Assembly: GCF_037042905.1 (NCBI RefSeq) | Contig: NC_087252.1 | Location: forward strand, 3,249,501 to 3,313,500 | Reading direction: 5' to 3' | DNA: 64,000 nt | From: Lytechinus pictus | Lineage: Eukaryota; Echinodermata; Echinoidea; Temnopleuroida; Toxopneustidae | Shown here: positions 1 through 15,000 of the stretch, in pieces | Position numbering within the stretch: the first letter of the stretch is position 1 | Layout of the letters: every line of letters begins with the position of its first letter | Notes under the pieces: generated by a model | What the model was told of the DNA's origin: nothing | Database searches by the model: none | What the model saw: the letters and a program-made list of their open reading frames with translations, nothing else | Translations under genes and position numbers: made by a program

Positions 1-7
1 TATTTAC

Positions 8-87
8 CATGGTAAAATCAGCATGAGCGGGTTCTTGGTTCGAGTCCTTCAGGTGTATGGTGGTCATTGAAACCCCGTCTGCATTCC
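8..87 (-). CDS. Gene A first cytoplasmic exon (tyrosine lost)
   Basis: Twenty-six whole codons after a split Gly: NADGVSMTTIHLKDSNQEPA then HADFTM. Acceptor atattgcag, donor gtaaat, phase 1 in, phase 0 out. Aligns with gene B 44155-44243 through ADGV-x-x-T and SN-x-EP, but LYVN is replaced by AHAD, so the SH2-type tyrosine is missing. Intronic sequence beyond it is also recognisably homologous between the genes (about 430-660 with 44690-44830). Confidence 0.75.
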
Positions 88-3000
88 CTGCAATATAAAG
101 AACAATTTGAAAGTAATATAAGGAATTATTCGTGAGAGTCGTTAATAGACAGTCATGATAACTCATATTTAAGATAAACAGATTGTGTATGTTCAAAGTT
201 AACTCCGTGTATATATATTTTTTTTTCAAATAAATGAGTAATCAAAATGAGCGGATGATTGGAAAGGGGAATACTGCATATACAATTATGACATCATGGT
301 AAATATCTAACACGAAGCGCATCGTGAAATATGAAAATGTAGACCACAGATACGCAGAAAATCTCAAACAAAAAAGAAAATCAATGGTGGGCTTGGGCAT
401 CATGGCAGTTAAAATGAATCGTTTCATTGGAAGTATACAACGGTAATTACTAAACAATTACTTATTTCAAATTGAGTCATCTGGCACATATTAATAAATA
501 CATATAAATAATATAAAATATATTCTGTTCCCTGCAATATAAAGAACGAACTAAATTTTGTTCCCTTCTAATCTATCTTTGCATTTTGCGTTAAAGTGCA
601 CTGATGTGCTTGTTGAACTTGTTATTTTTATCAACATTGGATATGAGTCAAATCGGCTGGGGAAATTCGCCCTGAACAAAAATTTGTTGTAAAAATTATA
701 GTAGGACAAATATTTGATGGCTTAAGATTAAAGGTAAACAAAGGTATAAGAATACTAGATTTTGGATTTGTGACGTCATGAACGAGCAGCAGCTCCATAT
801 GTTGTCAAATATGAAATGCATAAGTTTTATTTTATGAATCACGATGATTTATTTTTTGTCCTTAGTATAGCTTCAAATGTGTAACGTTTAACCAAAGCCT
901 AATAGGTCCGCACTCAACAAGATCCGAATGGAAAGCTGGTAAACTTTTGATTTGACAAAAATGTGTTTCAACTATTTTTTGTCAAATGTAACACTGATAT
1001 TCAGCAAGCATCTTAACAAGAAAACGACTTACCAATTCTCTTTCTATAACCGATGATACCGCAAACGCTTGTAATGAGAAATACGAAGCTCAAACATCCA
1101 ACAACAATAACAGTGTGCACTGGCTTCCAATCTTCAAGTTAATATGAACAAGAAAACAACACCTTAATAAGTCTAGTGGAAAGATAACTTGTATCAAAAT
1201 TTATCAATAAACATATTTTTGCTTTCTTTGAATTGAATCTGATTCGAGGAATTAAAGAGAAGGATTATATCAATAAAATGTTTATTTTACGATCGCGATT
1301 CGTTAACACTGATGTTTTCATAACATATTCTTGTGACGATTCCTACATCCCATCGTTTGGTAGTCACTTTAAAGGACAAGTCCACCCCAACAAACCTCAA
1401 AAACCTCAAAAACGGAGAAAAATCTAACAAGCAAAACAATGAAAATTTCATCAAAATCGGATGTAAATTACGAAAGTTATGACATTTTAAAGTTTCGCTT
1501 AATTTCACAAAACAATATACGCACATCCTGGTCGGTATGCAAAGAGGCAGACTGATGACGTCACACACTCACTAGTTATTTTGTATTTTATTATATGAAA
1601 TATGAAATATTCTACTTTTCTCCTCCTTGTCAAATGAAACAAAGTTTAATTTCTCCCTGAACATGTGGAATTACCATTATTTTAAAAGTTTATGGTTAAG
1701 TTAAGTTGGTCCTTATTGTCAAATCTGTAAAAATTGAAATATTGTATTATTCAAACAAAAGAAATAGTGAGTGATGGACGTCGCAGACTCTCTCATTTGA
1801 AAATCGCTGAATTGTGCATTTAACTGTTTTGTGAAAAATAAGCGATACTTAAACATTTCATAACTTTCTTTTTTTACATCCACTTTCGATGAAATTTGGA
1901 GCTTTATGTTTGTTTGATTTTTCTCTATTGATTCAAATCAACAATTTTCCTGGGTGGACCTGACCTTTAATAATTACAAAACTACTATACGCTTTACATG
2001 GACATCACCACCCTTCCCTCACATCATACAATCATGCCAGGGTCCCGTCTTAAAAGAAATTACGATTACTCTATGGAAATCCTTCTTCAGGAAATTTGCA
2101 CAATGTCCTCTGTAAACAAAAAGAAGCACGGTGATTTTTCAAGAAAACCATGAATACATGAATATACATCATACTTAGAAAATATGTTGAACACAAATGC
2201 ATAATAGATGATGGCGTTGCTGGCCGTCCATAGTTGTGATTGATCGCATCATCGCAACTTTTAGTAAGACGGGGCCGATGTTTCACAGGTACATGTATAT
2301 ACCGAGTAAAGAAGAGCCGAAAGAGAGCTCATCTCTCTCCCCTGCCAGAGGCTTTTCATGAATCTACAAGATGGTTATGGTATTAATAATGACGTTCAAC
2401 TATGATACAGATAATCTATAGATTCTTCTCACAATCATAAAAATGTGAGTTTTAAAAATGAAAAACCTAACATTCAGCATTACATGTTTATTATCTACAA
2501 TTACTTGCTAAATTGAAAATTGATGAATAGAAAATTTACCTTCCGACTGTCCACATTTAGCAGTGCTTGAATGACTATACAGAAGTCTCGTTACAGGACT
2601 GTTTCCGACAGCTGTGGATTCTAAATAGATAACATAAAACTCGTGTTAAAATGAAAATACACTTAACACCACACGAAAATGAAATGTGTAGATGAGATGA
2701 ACAAAATGATTGTATTAATGGTTATTGTGATTTGGATATTATATCAACCAGAAAATTCCACGTTGGTATCAATATTCATATTCATCATAGTGGAGGTGCC
2801 GTGGCCTAGTAGTCTATACATTGAAAGTCCGGAGTTCGATCCCCGGCCGCGGTACCTATGCCCGTGAGCAAGGAATTTAATCTACAATGCTCTTTTATCC
2901 TGCTTTCAAATGAAAATGCTATGTGCATTACTGGTAAGTAGGTGTGCAATTGTCAAAAAAGAAAAGAATATTCATATTCATGAGGATGATGATCTAAGAT

Positions 3001-6000
3001 TATATATCAATAATGATGAACATAATTATGATTTTACTGACGATGATTTTTTATATTAATAATGACGTCAGATTATGATAGATATAATTTCTAATTTCTT
3101 ATAATGATCATGAACATTTGAGTTCTTAAAATTTGCAAAACCTAACTAAAAAAGAATATTGTAGGTTAATATTTTAACAATTAAATGCTAAATAAAAAAA
3201 TCATATTCAAGAATATTAACCTTTCGACTGTCCTTACCTGTGTTTGAATGACTATAGTACAGGCTCGTCATAGGACTGTTTCCGACAGTTTTGGGTTCTA
3301 AATTACGTATTAAAAAACACGCGTTGACATGAAAATACATTCAACATCAGACGAAAATGTAATATGTAAATGAAATGTACAAGTCATGTACAAATTGAAA
3401 ACATGATGATAATAATAAAAACATAAATTATAAATGTGTTAAACGGTAATTTCCACTATGACGATTGTGAAGTGGAAACATGAATGAATAAATGCATGGT
3501 TATATATGCACTATTGCGCATTCGTAGATATTTACTGAATAAAAATCCGTAACAGTTTTCTCTTTTGCTCTTTGTAATTTTGAATCATAAACTACAATAT
3601 TTCGTTCATATTAAGTTTCAACTGTATCAAATTCTACACGAATCGAAGTAAATATTAAAAAGGGGGGTTAAATTTGAAACTATATAAGAATGACCCCAGT
3701 CCGTGTTTCGTCCTCCACAAAATATCTTTGTTTGATTGGATATACATGTAATGCAAAACAAATATATTTCTCACTTCCATCTGCATTATACAATGCACAA
3801 AAATGATATAGCAATATTTTAGGGTTATTTATTAGGGAATAATTTTAATTTCTTATAATAATTGTGTGAAGAAAAAAATATGTACACGAACTCACCATGC
3901 GCACCCTCCTTTTTTATTATCACGGATGCATTGATTTGGCTGGAATTTTTGACGATACAAACGAGCTCTATTTCACCATCATCGTCATCCATATAAGTTG
4001 GTGAGAAGTCTATAGTTAGTGTTGGCAAAGCAAGTCTATTATCATTTGAGTCATTAAGAAGCTTTGGAGGTCGAACGATGTACCATAACATGATCATGCC
4101 CTTTGGAATCTCCCATTCCAGGTCCACAGGAAGTTTCACTGACGTATTGGTCTTACAGACTAACGTCTTGTTTCCCCCTTCTGCAACAACAATTGATCCT
4201 CCTTTCGGAATTAATTTATCATCCAGGTCGTATACATCTTCAACCAACATCAACCCTTTCGCTGGAACTAGTAAATAACATTCGGAAGTAAGGACAATAC
4301 ATTATGTTTGTATAAAAAAAAATAATTTGATATCAATTATGTTTATATAATTAACAATCATATATTTGGGAAAGATCCAAATATACTCCAGACATTAAGC
4401 AGGTGAATTATTTTATTGAAATGCGTTTGGAATAGTGGCCTCAACTTCAAAGACATTTTTTGTTGAAATTTGAAGTATATGGTGTCTACTTTAAGAATCT
4501 GATGGGTGCCACCTGGCCACCCTTCTTTGTCAATAGTTTAACGTCATAGACTACGCCCACTTGTTCACGTACCTCTCAAATATGACTTTCATGTTTTACA
4601 GGATAAGCAAGTCATGTTTGGTATCAAATTAAAACAAATGAAAATCAAATGCAAATATAGGTCAGCTAAAGTTCATTTAAGGTCATATGTCATATTGCAT
4701 TAGAATGTAAGTAATACATATAGATGTCAAGCAAGTTATATGCATTATTTTTGCTAATAATCAAGTTGAGGGTGAGAATATTACGAATCCGATGAATGGT
4801 ACCTTGGCATCATGAGGAATTTCATTTTTTTCTGACGTTATAAACCACACCAACTTTCTTACATTCCTCCTAATTATGCATTTTCCATTGAGAGGGATAG
4901 ACACATCATGTTTAGTATAAAATTAAAGCAAATGCAAAATTCAGGGTCCGTGTCCAGGGTAATTAAAGTTCACTTAAGGTCATAAAAGGTCAAACTGGAT
5001 CTCAAAATGTAAGTAACTAATGCGGAATATATCAAAACAATTTCGATACAATAATATGCTCTTTATTGCTGCAAGAAAAATTTGATGGTGTGTATATCAA
5101 GAATCTATCGGGTACCACCTGCTCACCCTTTGGCACTAATGTCTGTTCTCAAACGTCATAAACCACGCCCACTTTTCAAATAGGCCTATACGTAATTATG
5201 ACAGAATGTGACATTTTAGAGAATATACCTATCGTGTTTGGTGTCTAATTAAAGCTTGTGGCAAGAGAAATGTAAAACTCAAGGTTAAAAGAGAAATTGA
5301 ATACATGTCAAGTTTACCTAAAGTACATTTATTCTAATGATTGGTCAAATGCTGTCAATGAACTTTGCAAGACGTTAATTAAAACATGTATTATCATTAT
5401 GCTTGGTATCATATCACACAATTTTCTTAAATAAAAATACACAGTGTTTTTGTTTTATAAGTTTCAATAAAAACATATTAACTATAATCAAGGTCAGAGT
5501 CATGCACGGTAAAAAATGTATTACACACAAGTTCTGGTTTAAGATCGATCGTGTTAGAACTACATGTACCTAGGAATGTTACTTCTGAAACACAAGTTCA
5601 CATTTTAGAAAATTATCAAATTACATAAATTAAAAATTTTACACCATCCTGACACCGCTACATTTTTTCCGGTTCCTCTTCTGGAGACTCGTCTGATTCC
5701 ACCCGCCCCTCTCTCTTCAGTCTCACAGTGCTGCATGTTCAATTTCATTGTACTCTATTTATAATGACACAATGCTATTTACTATATACACCAAAGTAGC
5801 AAATGCTCGCTGTGGAACATGGTATCCCTGATTTGCATCCACATGGAACAAGTTCTAATAAATCCTTATTGGTAACCACTGTGCTATGAACAGATACAGT
5901 AATGCCCTTTTATTTTTTACGTCTCATTCATATATGGAAGGTATAATGTTGCAGGGGAGTCATTCAGATTAGTTGCTCTCCAGATAAAGCTCCTGAAGAA

Positions 6001-9000
6001 TATTGTAGCATAATGAGTTGTACCTTAAAGTTATATGTCATAATTTGATCGTAGAGGGTGATATTTTCATGATGTGATATTTGCGTTTATTGGAGAAGTA
6101 CGTCAGTTCGCTGGGAGCTGCGATGGCGTGCGGTTGTAAGATGTAAGCTCCGAATAAATCAAAATGAACTATATACTGAATATTTCCTAGGTTGCTTCAT
6201 TTGCATACTTTAGGGTGAGTGAGCGGGAGATTTGGTGTATTTCAGAGGAGTGAGAGAGTGTATCACGTTGCACAATAGACTTTTGTGAGCGAATCCGCCC
6301 CAAAGTGGATTTACAAGTGAGGAGAAGCGTGGACCGGGTTCTGGAGACTGCGAGACGGCAGAACGCTACCCCAACAGGGCCCGGTTCCGCCACACTGGTG
6401 GCAGCGGTGGGATATTACAACGTGGTACTGGAACACAACTAACTGTTGGCGCGCCTATGGATTTTCACCTATTGTAGAGCGCCTATACACATTAATGAAT
6501 AGCGCCTGGAAAGAGGCAAGAAGCGAGCGCCTACGTCGATGAAGGCGCCTGGAAAGAGGAAAGAAGAGAGCGCATTGAGTGTGTGAGGCGGAGATAGCGC
6601 CTATACACGTTGGTGAATAGCGCCTGGAGAGAGGGCAGAGGAGAGCACCTACGGAGAGCGCCTGCGCCTGGAGAGAGGCAAGAAGAGAGCGCCTACGCCT
6701 AGAAAGGGTGCCTGGAGAGAGGAAAGAGAGCGCTTTGGGTGTATGTTGCGGAGATAGCGCCTCCACACGTTGGTGAATAACGCCTTGAGTGTGTGTGGCG
6801 GAGATAGTGCCTACACACGTTGATGAACAGCGCCTTGGGTGTGTGTGGCGAAGATAGCGTCTACACACGTTGGTGAATAGCGCATTGGGTGTGTGTGGCG
6901 GAGATAGCGCTATTCACCTACACACGTTGGTGAATAGCGCCTTAAGTGTGTATGCCGGATATAGCGCCGTCACACGTTGGTGAATGGCGCCTTGAGTGTG
7001 CGTGGCGGAGGTAGCGCCTGTACACGTTGGAGAATAGCGCCTTGAGTTTGTGTGGCGGAGATAGCGCCTATACACGTTGGTGAATAGCGCCTTGAGTGTG
7101 TGTGGCGGAGAAAGCGCCTATACACGTGTACACGACAGCGTAGATAGCTCCTATACATGTAAATGTATAGCGCCTAGGAATTGCGCATGTGAGGGGCGCC
7201 TATGATGTTAGAGCGCCTACGGGGAGCGCCTGGAAACGGAGGAGCGACTTTTCCCTGCATATACGCTAGTGTATGTTGACTATGATGTTGACGTTTAATC
7301 TGGAGCTCGCCAACATGAGGCGGGACAGCAAAAATAGCTTAGAATTAATTGCAACTTACTAGAGTGTCGTCTGTGTACATAAGAAATAGTGTTCGAGTGT
7401 CGTCTGTGTACATAAGAAATAGTGTTGTATAAATGGCTGAACGAGTGGCTATGAAGAATCTGAAATCTGGATCTGAAATTCTGTGCAGGATAAGTCCGGG
7501 ATAAGTGCAGCGTGGAGATGGGGATCTCTGAACGTCGAAGAGAAGTACTTGTTGGATATGCAGATACTAGCAACGAGGGAACTGAATCTTTCCTATGATG
7601 GGAAGAAGCAAGTCATATTCCTGCTAGTGGGGTACTGCATTCAGGAAGCAGAGAAGAACTACTATCGGGCTCAAAATGAGTCATGGGCCATGGTAGTATT
7701 TCGGAGCTGCAACAGAACTTCTATGGGCGGAGATCAGGACGGATCATCGGGCACTTGGTTTGATCTTTGCAGAGGCAAGGGTGGTGCCGTGGAACTTGAC
7801 ATCAGCAATGAGCAGTTACCAACAGAAAGAACCTTCGATCAGGTAGATCTTGAAAGCAGAGCATCAGTCAGTCGACCGGTCCGATTGGTCAACGGTGGCT
7901 TCACAGTCTAGTGTGGAGAAGTCCTATTGGAGGATGCACAGCTAGAGATGAAGCAAGAGACACTCTACAAGAAGTAAGAGTGTGACCAAGGTCGGAATCA
8001 ACACAGGGAGCTCCCGCCCGCGCAGCGGGCGGGAGCCCAGGAGCTTACCGTGTATTTGACCATAGTCACCGGACTAGGGTGATTTATGGTCTAAATATTT
8101 CTCCAAATCAATTGTGAAACATAAAGTATACAATTACCACGATTATATGGATGAAGGTCTAACGAGTGGCAGTTTCCTGACATCTGGGCACAGACTGGAA
8201 CCTCAAAAAGCGAAAAGTTATCTCCTCTACCCCAGTCTCGATCGGCCATTTTGTTACAATTTTTAACAAAAATGGCCGATCGAGACGGGGGTAGAAGGAG
8301 AGAACTTTTCGTGTTTTTTTTTTTGAGGTTCCAGTCTGTGCCCAGATGTCAGGAAACTGCCACTCGTTAGACCTTCATCCATATAATCGTGGTAATTGTA
8401 TACTTTCTGTCTTCACAATTCATTTGGAGAAATATTTAGACCATAAATCACCCTAGTCCGGTGACTATGGACAAATACACGGTAAGCTCTTGCGCGGGCG
8501 GGAGCTCCCTGGATTAGGTCGGAATGTAACCTGGCATTTGATGTTGTTCTTCAAATAGATAATTTGAAGGAATTGCGTTGGAATAGATGCACATCCGCTG
8601 GTTGTTACGGCAGGGTAACGCCTTGGCCTTCAAAGAAGTTTTTACAGAGAGATCGAGATAATGAAACGTAGTTCTAGACATGCGCCTTGAAGAAACCCCC
8701 AAGAAGAAATCCTCTAGTAATTAGAAATCCGCAGAGTAGATATTGGACATTAGTTTCGCTATAACTTTGTGCCAGAAACAGTTAGTAAAAGACTCTGACG
8801 CATTTGATTTTTGTATTCAAAATGTTTTTTTATGCATTGATGTATGCTTTACATTTTGCTTCCGTGTTTTCCTTTTCCTATTTTCTTTATTTTATCATTC
8901 TCATCTTGACATTTTCCTGATCTCAACTCTCTTTGCTCTTTCTATCTATTTCTGTATATAGATTATTTTGGTTGTTAATGTAAGAACGGTACTTCCTTTA

Positions 9001-12000
9001 TGTACTATGCCAATGTATATACCTGTATGCGTTTAACGATGTTTTAATGTTTTCTATACTTCTTGGAAAGAGCGATATAACATTTAAAGAAATTCATTTT
9101 TATGCTTTGTTGTTAATATACCTGGTCCGTGAACAGCCCAGACTTTGGGAGGGGATGTGTAGCATAATGAGCTGTACCGTAAAGTTATATGTCATAATTT
9201 GATCGCAGAGGGCGATATTTTTATGTTGTGATATTTGCGTTTATTGGAGAAGTACGTCAGTTCGCTGGGAGCTGCGATGGCGTGCGGTTGTACGATGTAA
9301 GCTATGAAGAAATCAAGTTGAACTGTATACTGAATATCTCCGAAGTTGCTTCATTTGCATAATTTAGGGTGAGTGAGCGGGAGATTTGGTGTGTTTCAGA
9401 GGAGTAAGAGAGTGTATCACGTTGCACAATATACTTTTGTGAGCGAATCCGCCCCAAAAGAGATATAAAAGTAAGGAGAAGCGTGGACCGGGTGCGAAAT
9501 TATTTTTCCCACCGAGTTATGGACCAATTATGAATATTCATGACTTGCGTCTTCGGATTAAGAGTACGCATGCGCGTGGACTCGACCAGTGCCGGTCGTA
9601 AGCATTCACGTTCAGTTGCTCAGAATGAATTAGCATCGTCAAATTACCGGTACCCTTACATAGTAGACGGGTCAATATACGACCAAAAATAGCCTTACCC
9701 GGAACAAATTGCAACAAATGATTTTTCAACGGTATTTTGTACTATTTGACCTCAGGAATAACATACTAAAAATCTACCAAAATCCGAACCCGGGAAAGTG
9801 GTTATTTTCAAGATGGCGTCCAAGATGGCCGCCATTCACTGAAAATTGATACAACTGACACATTATCCACTCTAGAATCCTATTTCGGTTCATATTCCAT
9901 GTTCTGGGGTTACAAAAACTGATTTAGGCTAGAATGAATTATAAGCCCTCCAGTGTACCAGGCAAATCCAAGATGGCGCCCAAAATGGCTGCCATATAGG
10001 CTGAAAATCAACAATTCATCTAAATTTGTTTTTATTCAATGGTTTTAAGGGTAAAATATTACGTCGAAACAAGTTATAAGGACAGCCAGTGGTCTGGTGT
10101 GTCCAAAAATCCAAGATGGCTTCCAAAAATGGAGTTTAAAATGGCTGTTGATAATTAAAATGGACATAGTTCATTTCATATCCGCCTGGGACATAATGAT
10201 TTGGTGCGAAGACCATGATTTCAATGGTCAAATAAGACATTGGGACAAGTTACAAACACAGTCAGTGGTCTAGTATGTAAAAAAATCCAAGATGGCCTCC
10301 AAGAATGGAATCGAAAATTGCTGTTGCAACTTCAAAAAATCCGTCATAGTTTGCTCAATGTCCAGAAATATGATTTTTGTGTCTTATACCATGGTTAAAT
10401 GGGTCGAATAATACATTGGGACAAGTTACAAGGAAAGTCAGTGGTCTGGTATGTGCAAAAATCCTCGATGGATTCTAGAAATTGATTCTGAAATGGCTGC
10501 TAATACTTAAAGCGGACGTAGCTCATTTCATTTTGGCCTGGGATATGTGATTTTGATGTCTAAACCACTGGTTTCAAGGGTCAAATAATATCTTAAGATA
10601 AGTTAAAAGGACAGTCAATGGTCTGGTTTGTCCAAAAATCGAATATGGCGTCCAAAAATTGGTCTTAAAAATATGCTGCTGATACTTAAAGTGGACAAAG
10701 CTCATTTTATATCGGCCTGGAAATGTGATTTTGGTGTCTAAACCACTAGTTTCAAGGATCAATTTATACATTAGGGCAAGTTACAAGGACAGTCAGTTGC
10801 CTGGTCGGTCAAAAAATCTAAGTTGGCTTCCAAAAATTGAATCTAAATTGACTGCTGCTACTTAAAGCGGACATAGCTTATTTTATATTGGCATGAGAGA
10901 TGCGATTTTGGTGTCTAAACCGCTGGTTTAAGGGCCAAAATAATACATTAGGACATGTTTTAAGGCCAGTCAGTGGTCTGGTATGACCAAAAATCCAATA
11001 TGGCTTCCAAAACTTGATTCATAAATGGCTGTTGATACTTAAAATTGGCATAGCTCATCTTAAATCCTCCTGTGAGATATGATTTCGGTGTCTAAACTAT
11101 GGTTTCAAGGGTCAAATTATATATTAGGACAAGACAATGGCAGTCAGTGGTCTAGTATGTCCAAAATTACAAGATGGCTTCCAAAAATGGAGTAAGAAAT
11201 GTCTGATGTTACTTATAAAAGGACATAGTTTGTTTAATATCTGTATGGGGAATATGAGTTTGGTGTTTAAAGCATGGTTTAAAAGGGTCAAGTAATACAC
11301 TAGGGTAAGTTACAAGACCAGTCAGTTGTCTGTATGTTAAAAAATCGAAGATTACTTCAAAAAATGGGGTGTAGATTGACTGTTGCTACCTAAAAGTATG
11401 CATAGTTTATTATAAATACACCTTGGAGGTATGATTTTACTGTCTATACTAGAGTTTACAGGGTCAAGCAATACATTGGGTTAAGTTGAACAGACAGTCA
11501 GGTGTCAGGTATGTCCAAAAATCAAAGATGGCTTTAAAAATGGGGGTCTTAAATGACTGCTGTTACGTAAAAGTGGATGTAGAACATTATAAATACACCT
11601 TGGGGATATTATTTTGGTGTCTACACTAGGCTTTCAAGGGTCAAACAATACTTTGGGACTGGTTACCAAGATATGCAGCTATCCATTTTGCCTTAAAATC
11701 AAAGTTGGCTTAAAAATGGGTTCTAAAGCATGTAAAGTGACTACTGCTCCATAAAATATCTACCTGTTAGGAATAATCTTGGTGTCTACACTTAAATGCA
11801 TGGGGACAAGTTATCATATTGCTTCATGAGTTAGTAACAGCACCCATTTTGATGAAATTTTAGAATCTATCATGGATTCTTTGACAAAATGGAGTACTAA
11901 CCATCCTGTTACTTGTCCGAGTGTATTATTTGACCCTTCATACCACAATTTGGACACCAACATTATTTCTTGCAGATGAATGTTGTAGAACTCTGACCAC

Positions 12001-15000
12001 TATTGAATGATATGAGTCGTTTTAGATTCCTTTTTTAAAAACCCTCTTGTGTTTTAGGCAAATTGGACAACTGCATATCAATGTAACCAGTCCAAACGTA
12101 TTATTTTAACCATGAAACCATAGTGTGGACACCGAAATCATATCTCCTAGGTGGATTTTAAATGAACTATGTCCATTTTTTAAGTAACAACAGTCATTTT
12201 AGACTCCGATTTTTGGAAGCTTTCTTAGATTTTCGACATACTGGACCACTGACTGTCCTTGTAACTAATTTTCTGCCTTTTGAAACCATGATATAGGCAA
12301 CAAAATCATATGCCCTTGACGAATAAAACATGAATTATGTCCATTTTTAAATACCATCGCGGCTGATTGATACTATTTTTTTAGCCACCGTAGACTTTTG
12401 GACATACTTGACCACCAATCGTCCTTGTAAAAGATCCCAATTTATTATTTGACCCATTTAACCATGGTATAGGCAAAAAAATCATATTCCAGGATATTGA
12501 ACAAACTATGTTGGGTTTTTTTTTTAGTAGCAACAGCATTTTTACTCCATTTTTGGAAGCCATCTTGGATTTTTGAACATACCGGACCACTGACTGTTCT
12601 TGTAACTTGTCCCAATGTATTATTTGACCATTGAAACCATGGTCTAGACACCAAATCACATCTCTCAAGTGGATGTGATATGAGCAATGTCCAATTTAAG
12701 GATTAATAGCCATTTTAAACTCATTTTTTGGAAACCATCTTTTATTTTTAGACACACCAGACCCACTGGCTGTCTTTGTAATTTGTCCCGATGTACTACT
12801 TCATCATTAAAACAATCGAATGGAAACCAAATTAAAGCCACTTAAGTAATAGATGAATTGTGGATTTTTTAAACTACGGCAGCCATTTTGGGCGCCATCT
12901 TGGATTTTCCTGGTACCCTGGAGTGCTAATATTCACTCTAACTTGTATAAATAAATTCTTTTACCCATTGGACCATGGAACATGAACCCAAATAGGATTC
13001 TAGGGTGGATAGTGAGTGAGTTATATCCATTTTTGGTGAATGGCGGCCATCTTGGACGCCATCTTGAAAATAACCATTTTCCCAGATGCGGATTTTGGTA
13101 GATTTTTAGTATGTTATTCCTGAGGTCAAATAGTACAAAATACCGTTGAAAAATCATTTGTTGCAATTTGTTCCGGGTCAAACCATATATTGACCCGTCT
13201 ATAGTTACATAGGCCTTGCAGGCTTAGATCTGTAGGGGAAGGCGGGGTAAGTTGAGCATAGGGGCAAGTTGAGCCACCAGCCCCAGGCCAATAATGAATG
13301 AGTCAGACATTATGGTGGTGTCATTTATTGATGACCCATTACATAACCCTTAATCCCACCATATTGTTTTCAACTTTGGAACAAAAAGTACTTTTTTTAG
13401 AGTGACAAATACAAATTTCAGCCAAAAAAGTAGGAAAGGTGTGAAATAGATAACTGCTTTTTACCCACACACGTCTTTAAATATGATAAAGAAATAAGAA
13501 CAATATCGTTAGTCCAGGTATGGATTCTCATGCATGTCATAGTCTTTTACATGATGAATGCATAAAAATATGGATGGATGGATGTAAAAATATTGCATGA
13601 AGTTAAGACTGGGGTAAGTTGAGCCAGGCAACATGGGGCAAGTTGAGCCATGGTAATTCTTATGGTAATGTATAATATAAAAAAAAAATAAAAAAAAATC
13701 TTTAAAAAGCAATTGATACGCAGGCAGAAAGGAGCAAGGCCACATGACAGTTCTTTTACTTTTAGAGGATGTTGGTATTTATAGAGAATTGGCAAGTGAA
13801 AATACTTTTAATAAAAAAATGGCATACTGGTTCTTCCCGCATACATTTTGTACATAGTTTTTGTGGCTCAAATTACCCCAGAAGGTGGCACAACTTACCC
13901 CACATATGGGGCAAGTTGAGCCATTTGACATCGTTTTTTTTAAAGGTCACAATGACTTTCAGTGTGGGGGTAGGAAGTTATATATAGGTGAAAAATATTT
14001 CCCAAGAATCAAATTTAAAGGCAAGGTACTTATTTCTACAATATAATTATTCATATAAATTCTAACATGCAAAATGCAAAAAGTGTCACAACTTACCCCA
14101 CCTTCCCCTACATATATATATCCAATTCTTAAATACTTATCAACTAGCTGCCATTAATGGCAAGACATGTGCTAGGCGAGGGCTCGCTTAGGCTAGCACA
14201 TAACTTTACCTCAAATCTGGACCTGTCTTATGCCTAGTACTAATCAGTGTTGTAGTGCCTTGATGCTCGGCCGTGGCCTTAAGGCCTACTTTTTTTCAAA
14301 GCCCTGGCCTTGAACATTCAAGCATTGACCTTGAGAGGGCCTTAATGGCCTTGAGGATTTTGAGCCTTGAAATTTCAAGGCATTTCCAAGGCATTTTCAA
14401 GGCCTTTTCAAGGCATTTTGTACTTTCATTTGTTTTAAATAAATGTTTCAATTTTCTTATATATTTAATGACACTAATGGTCAATACTACCAGTCACCAG
14501 TAACATTAGCAGCAGCAGTAGTAAGTGTACTATCAGTGTCATCAATTGTAATTGTCAAGAATTTTTAAACAAAGAATACATCAGTTATGAAAAATAGCAT
14601 TATGTATTGGTAATGTGTTGTAATCATGACTAATGATGATAATGACAGTAAATAATAATGATCATGATCAAGATAATAGTGCTTTGATGACAAGAATACG
14701 TTTTGTCATCTGACTGCAATTTTGACAACAATTTTCATACTTTAAACATAACTAACTCTAAAGAACGATAACAAGGTTGACTTCTATTCCATTAGGATTT
14801 TCCTTGTATTATTTTCTTTGGCCAACAAGAATGTTTTAAGTCTTGATGATATTCTGAAAAGATTTGGTAAACTTGAACCAGGGACGTGAGAGGGCTTCAA
14901 TTTTGTCATATCCAAATGGGTTATGCCAATGGCATGATGAGCCAGAAACTATGAGGGGCCAAGCATGGCATATAGAGCAAAATTTCTGTCAAAAAAAAGA

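Noticed and set aside
2791-2860. Possible functional tRNA gene
   Set aside because: Box A and B are present, but the acceptor stem is not convincing, and a 15-bp target duplication with A-rich tail shows it is a SINE.
6455-6868. Minus-strand ORF rich in His, Ser and Arg
   Set aside because: Falls entirely in the ~50-bp minisatellite of the LTR element.
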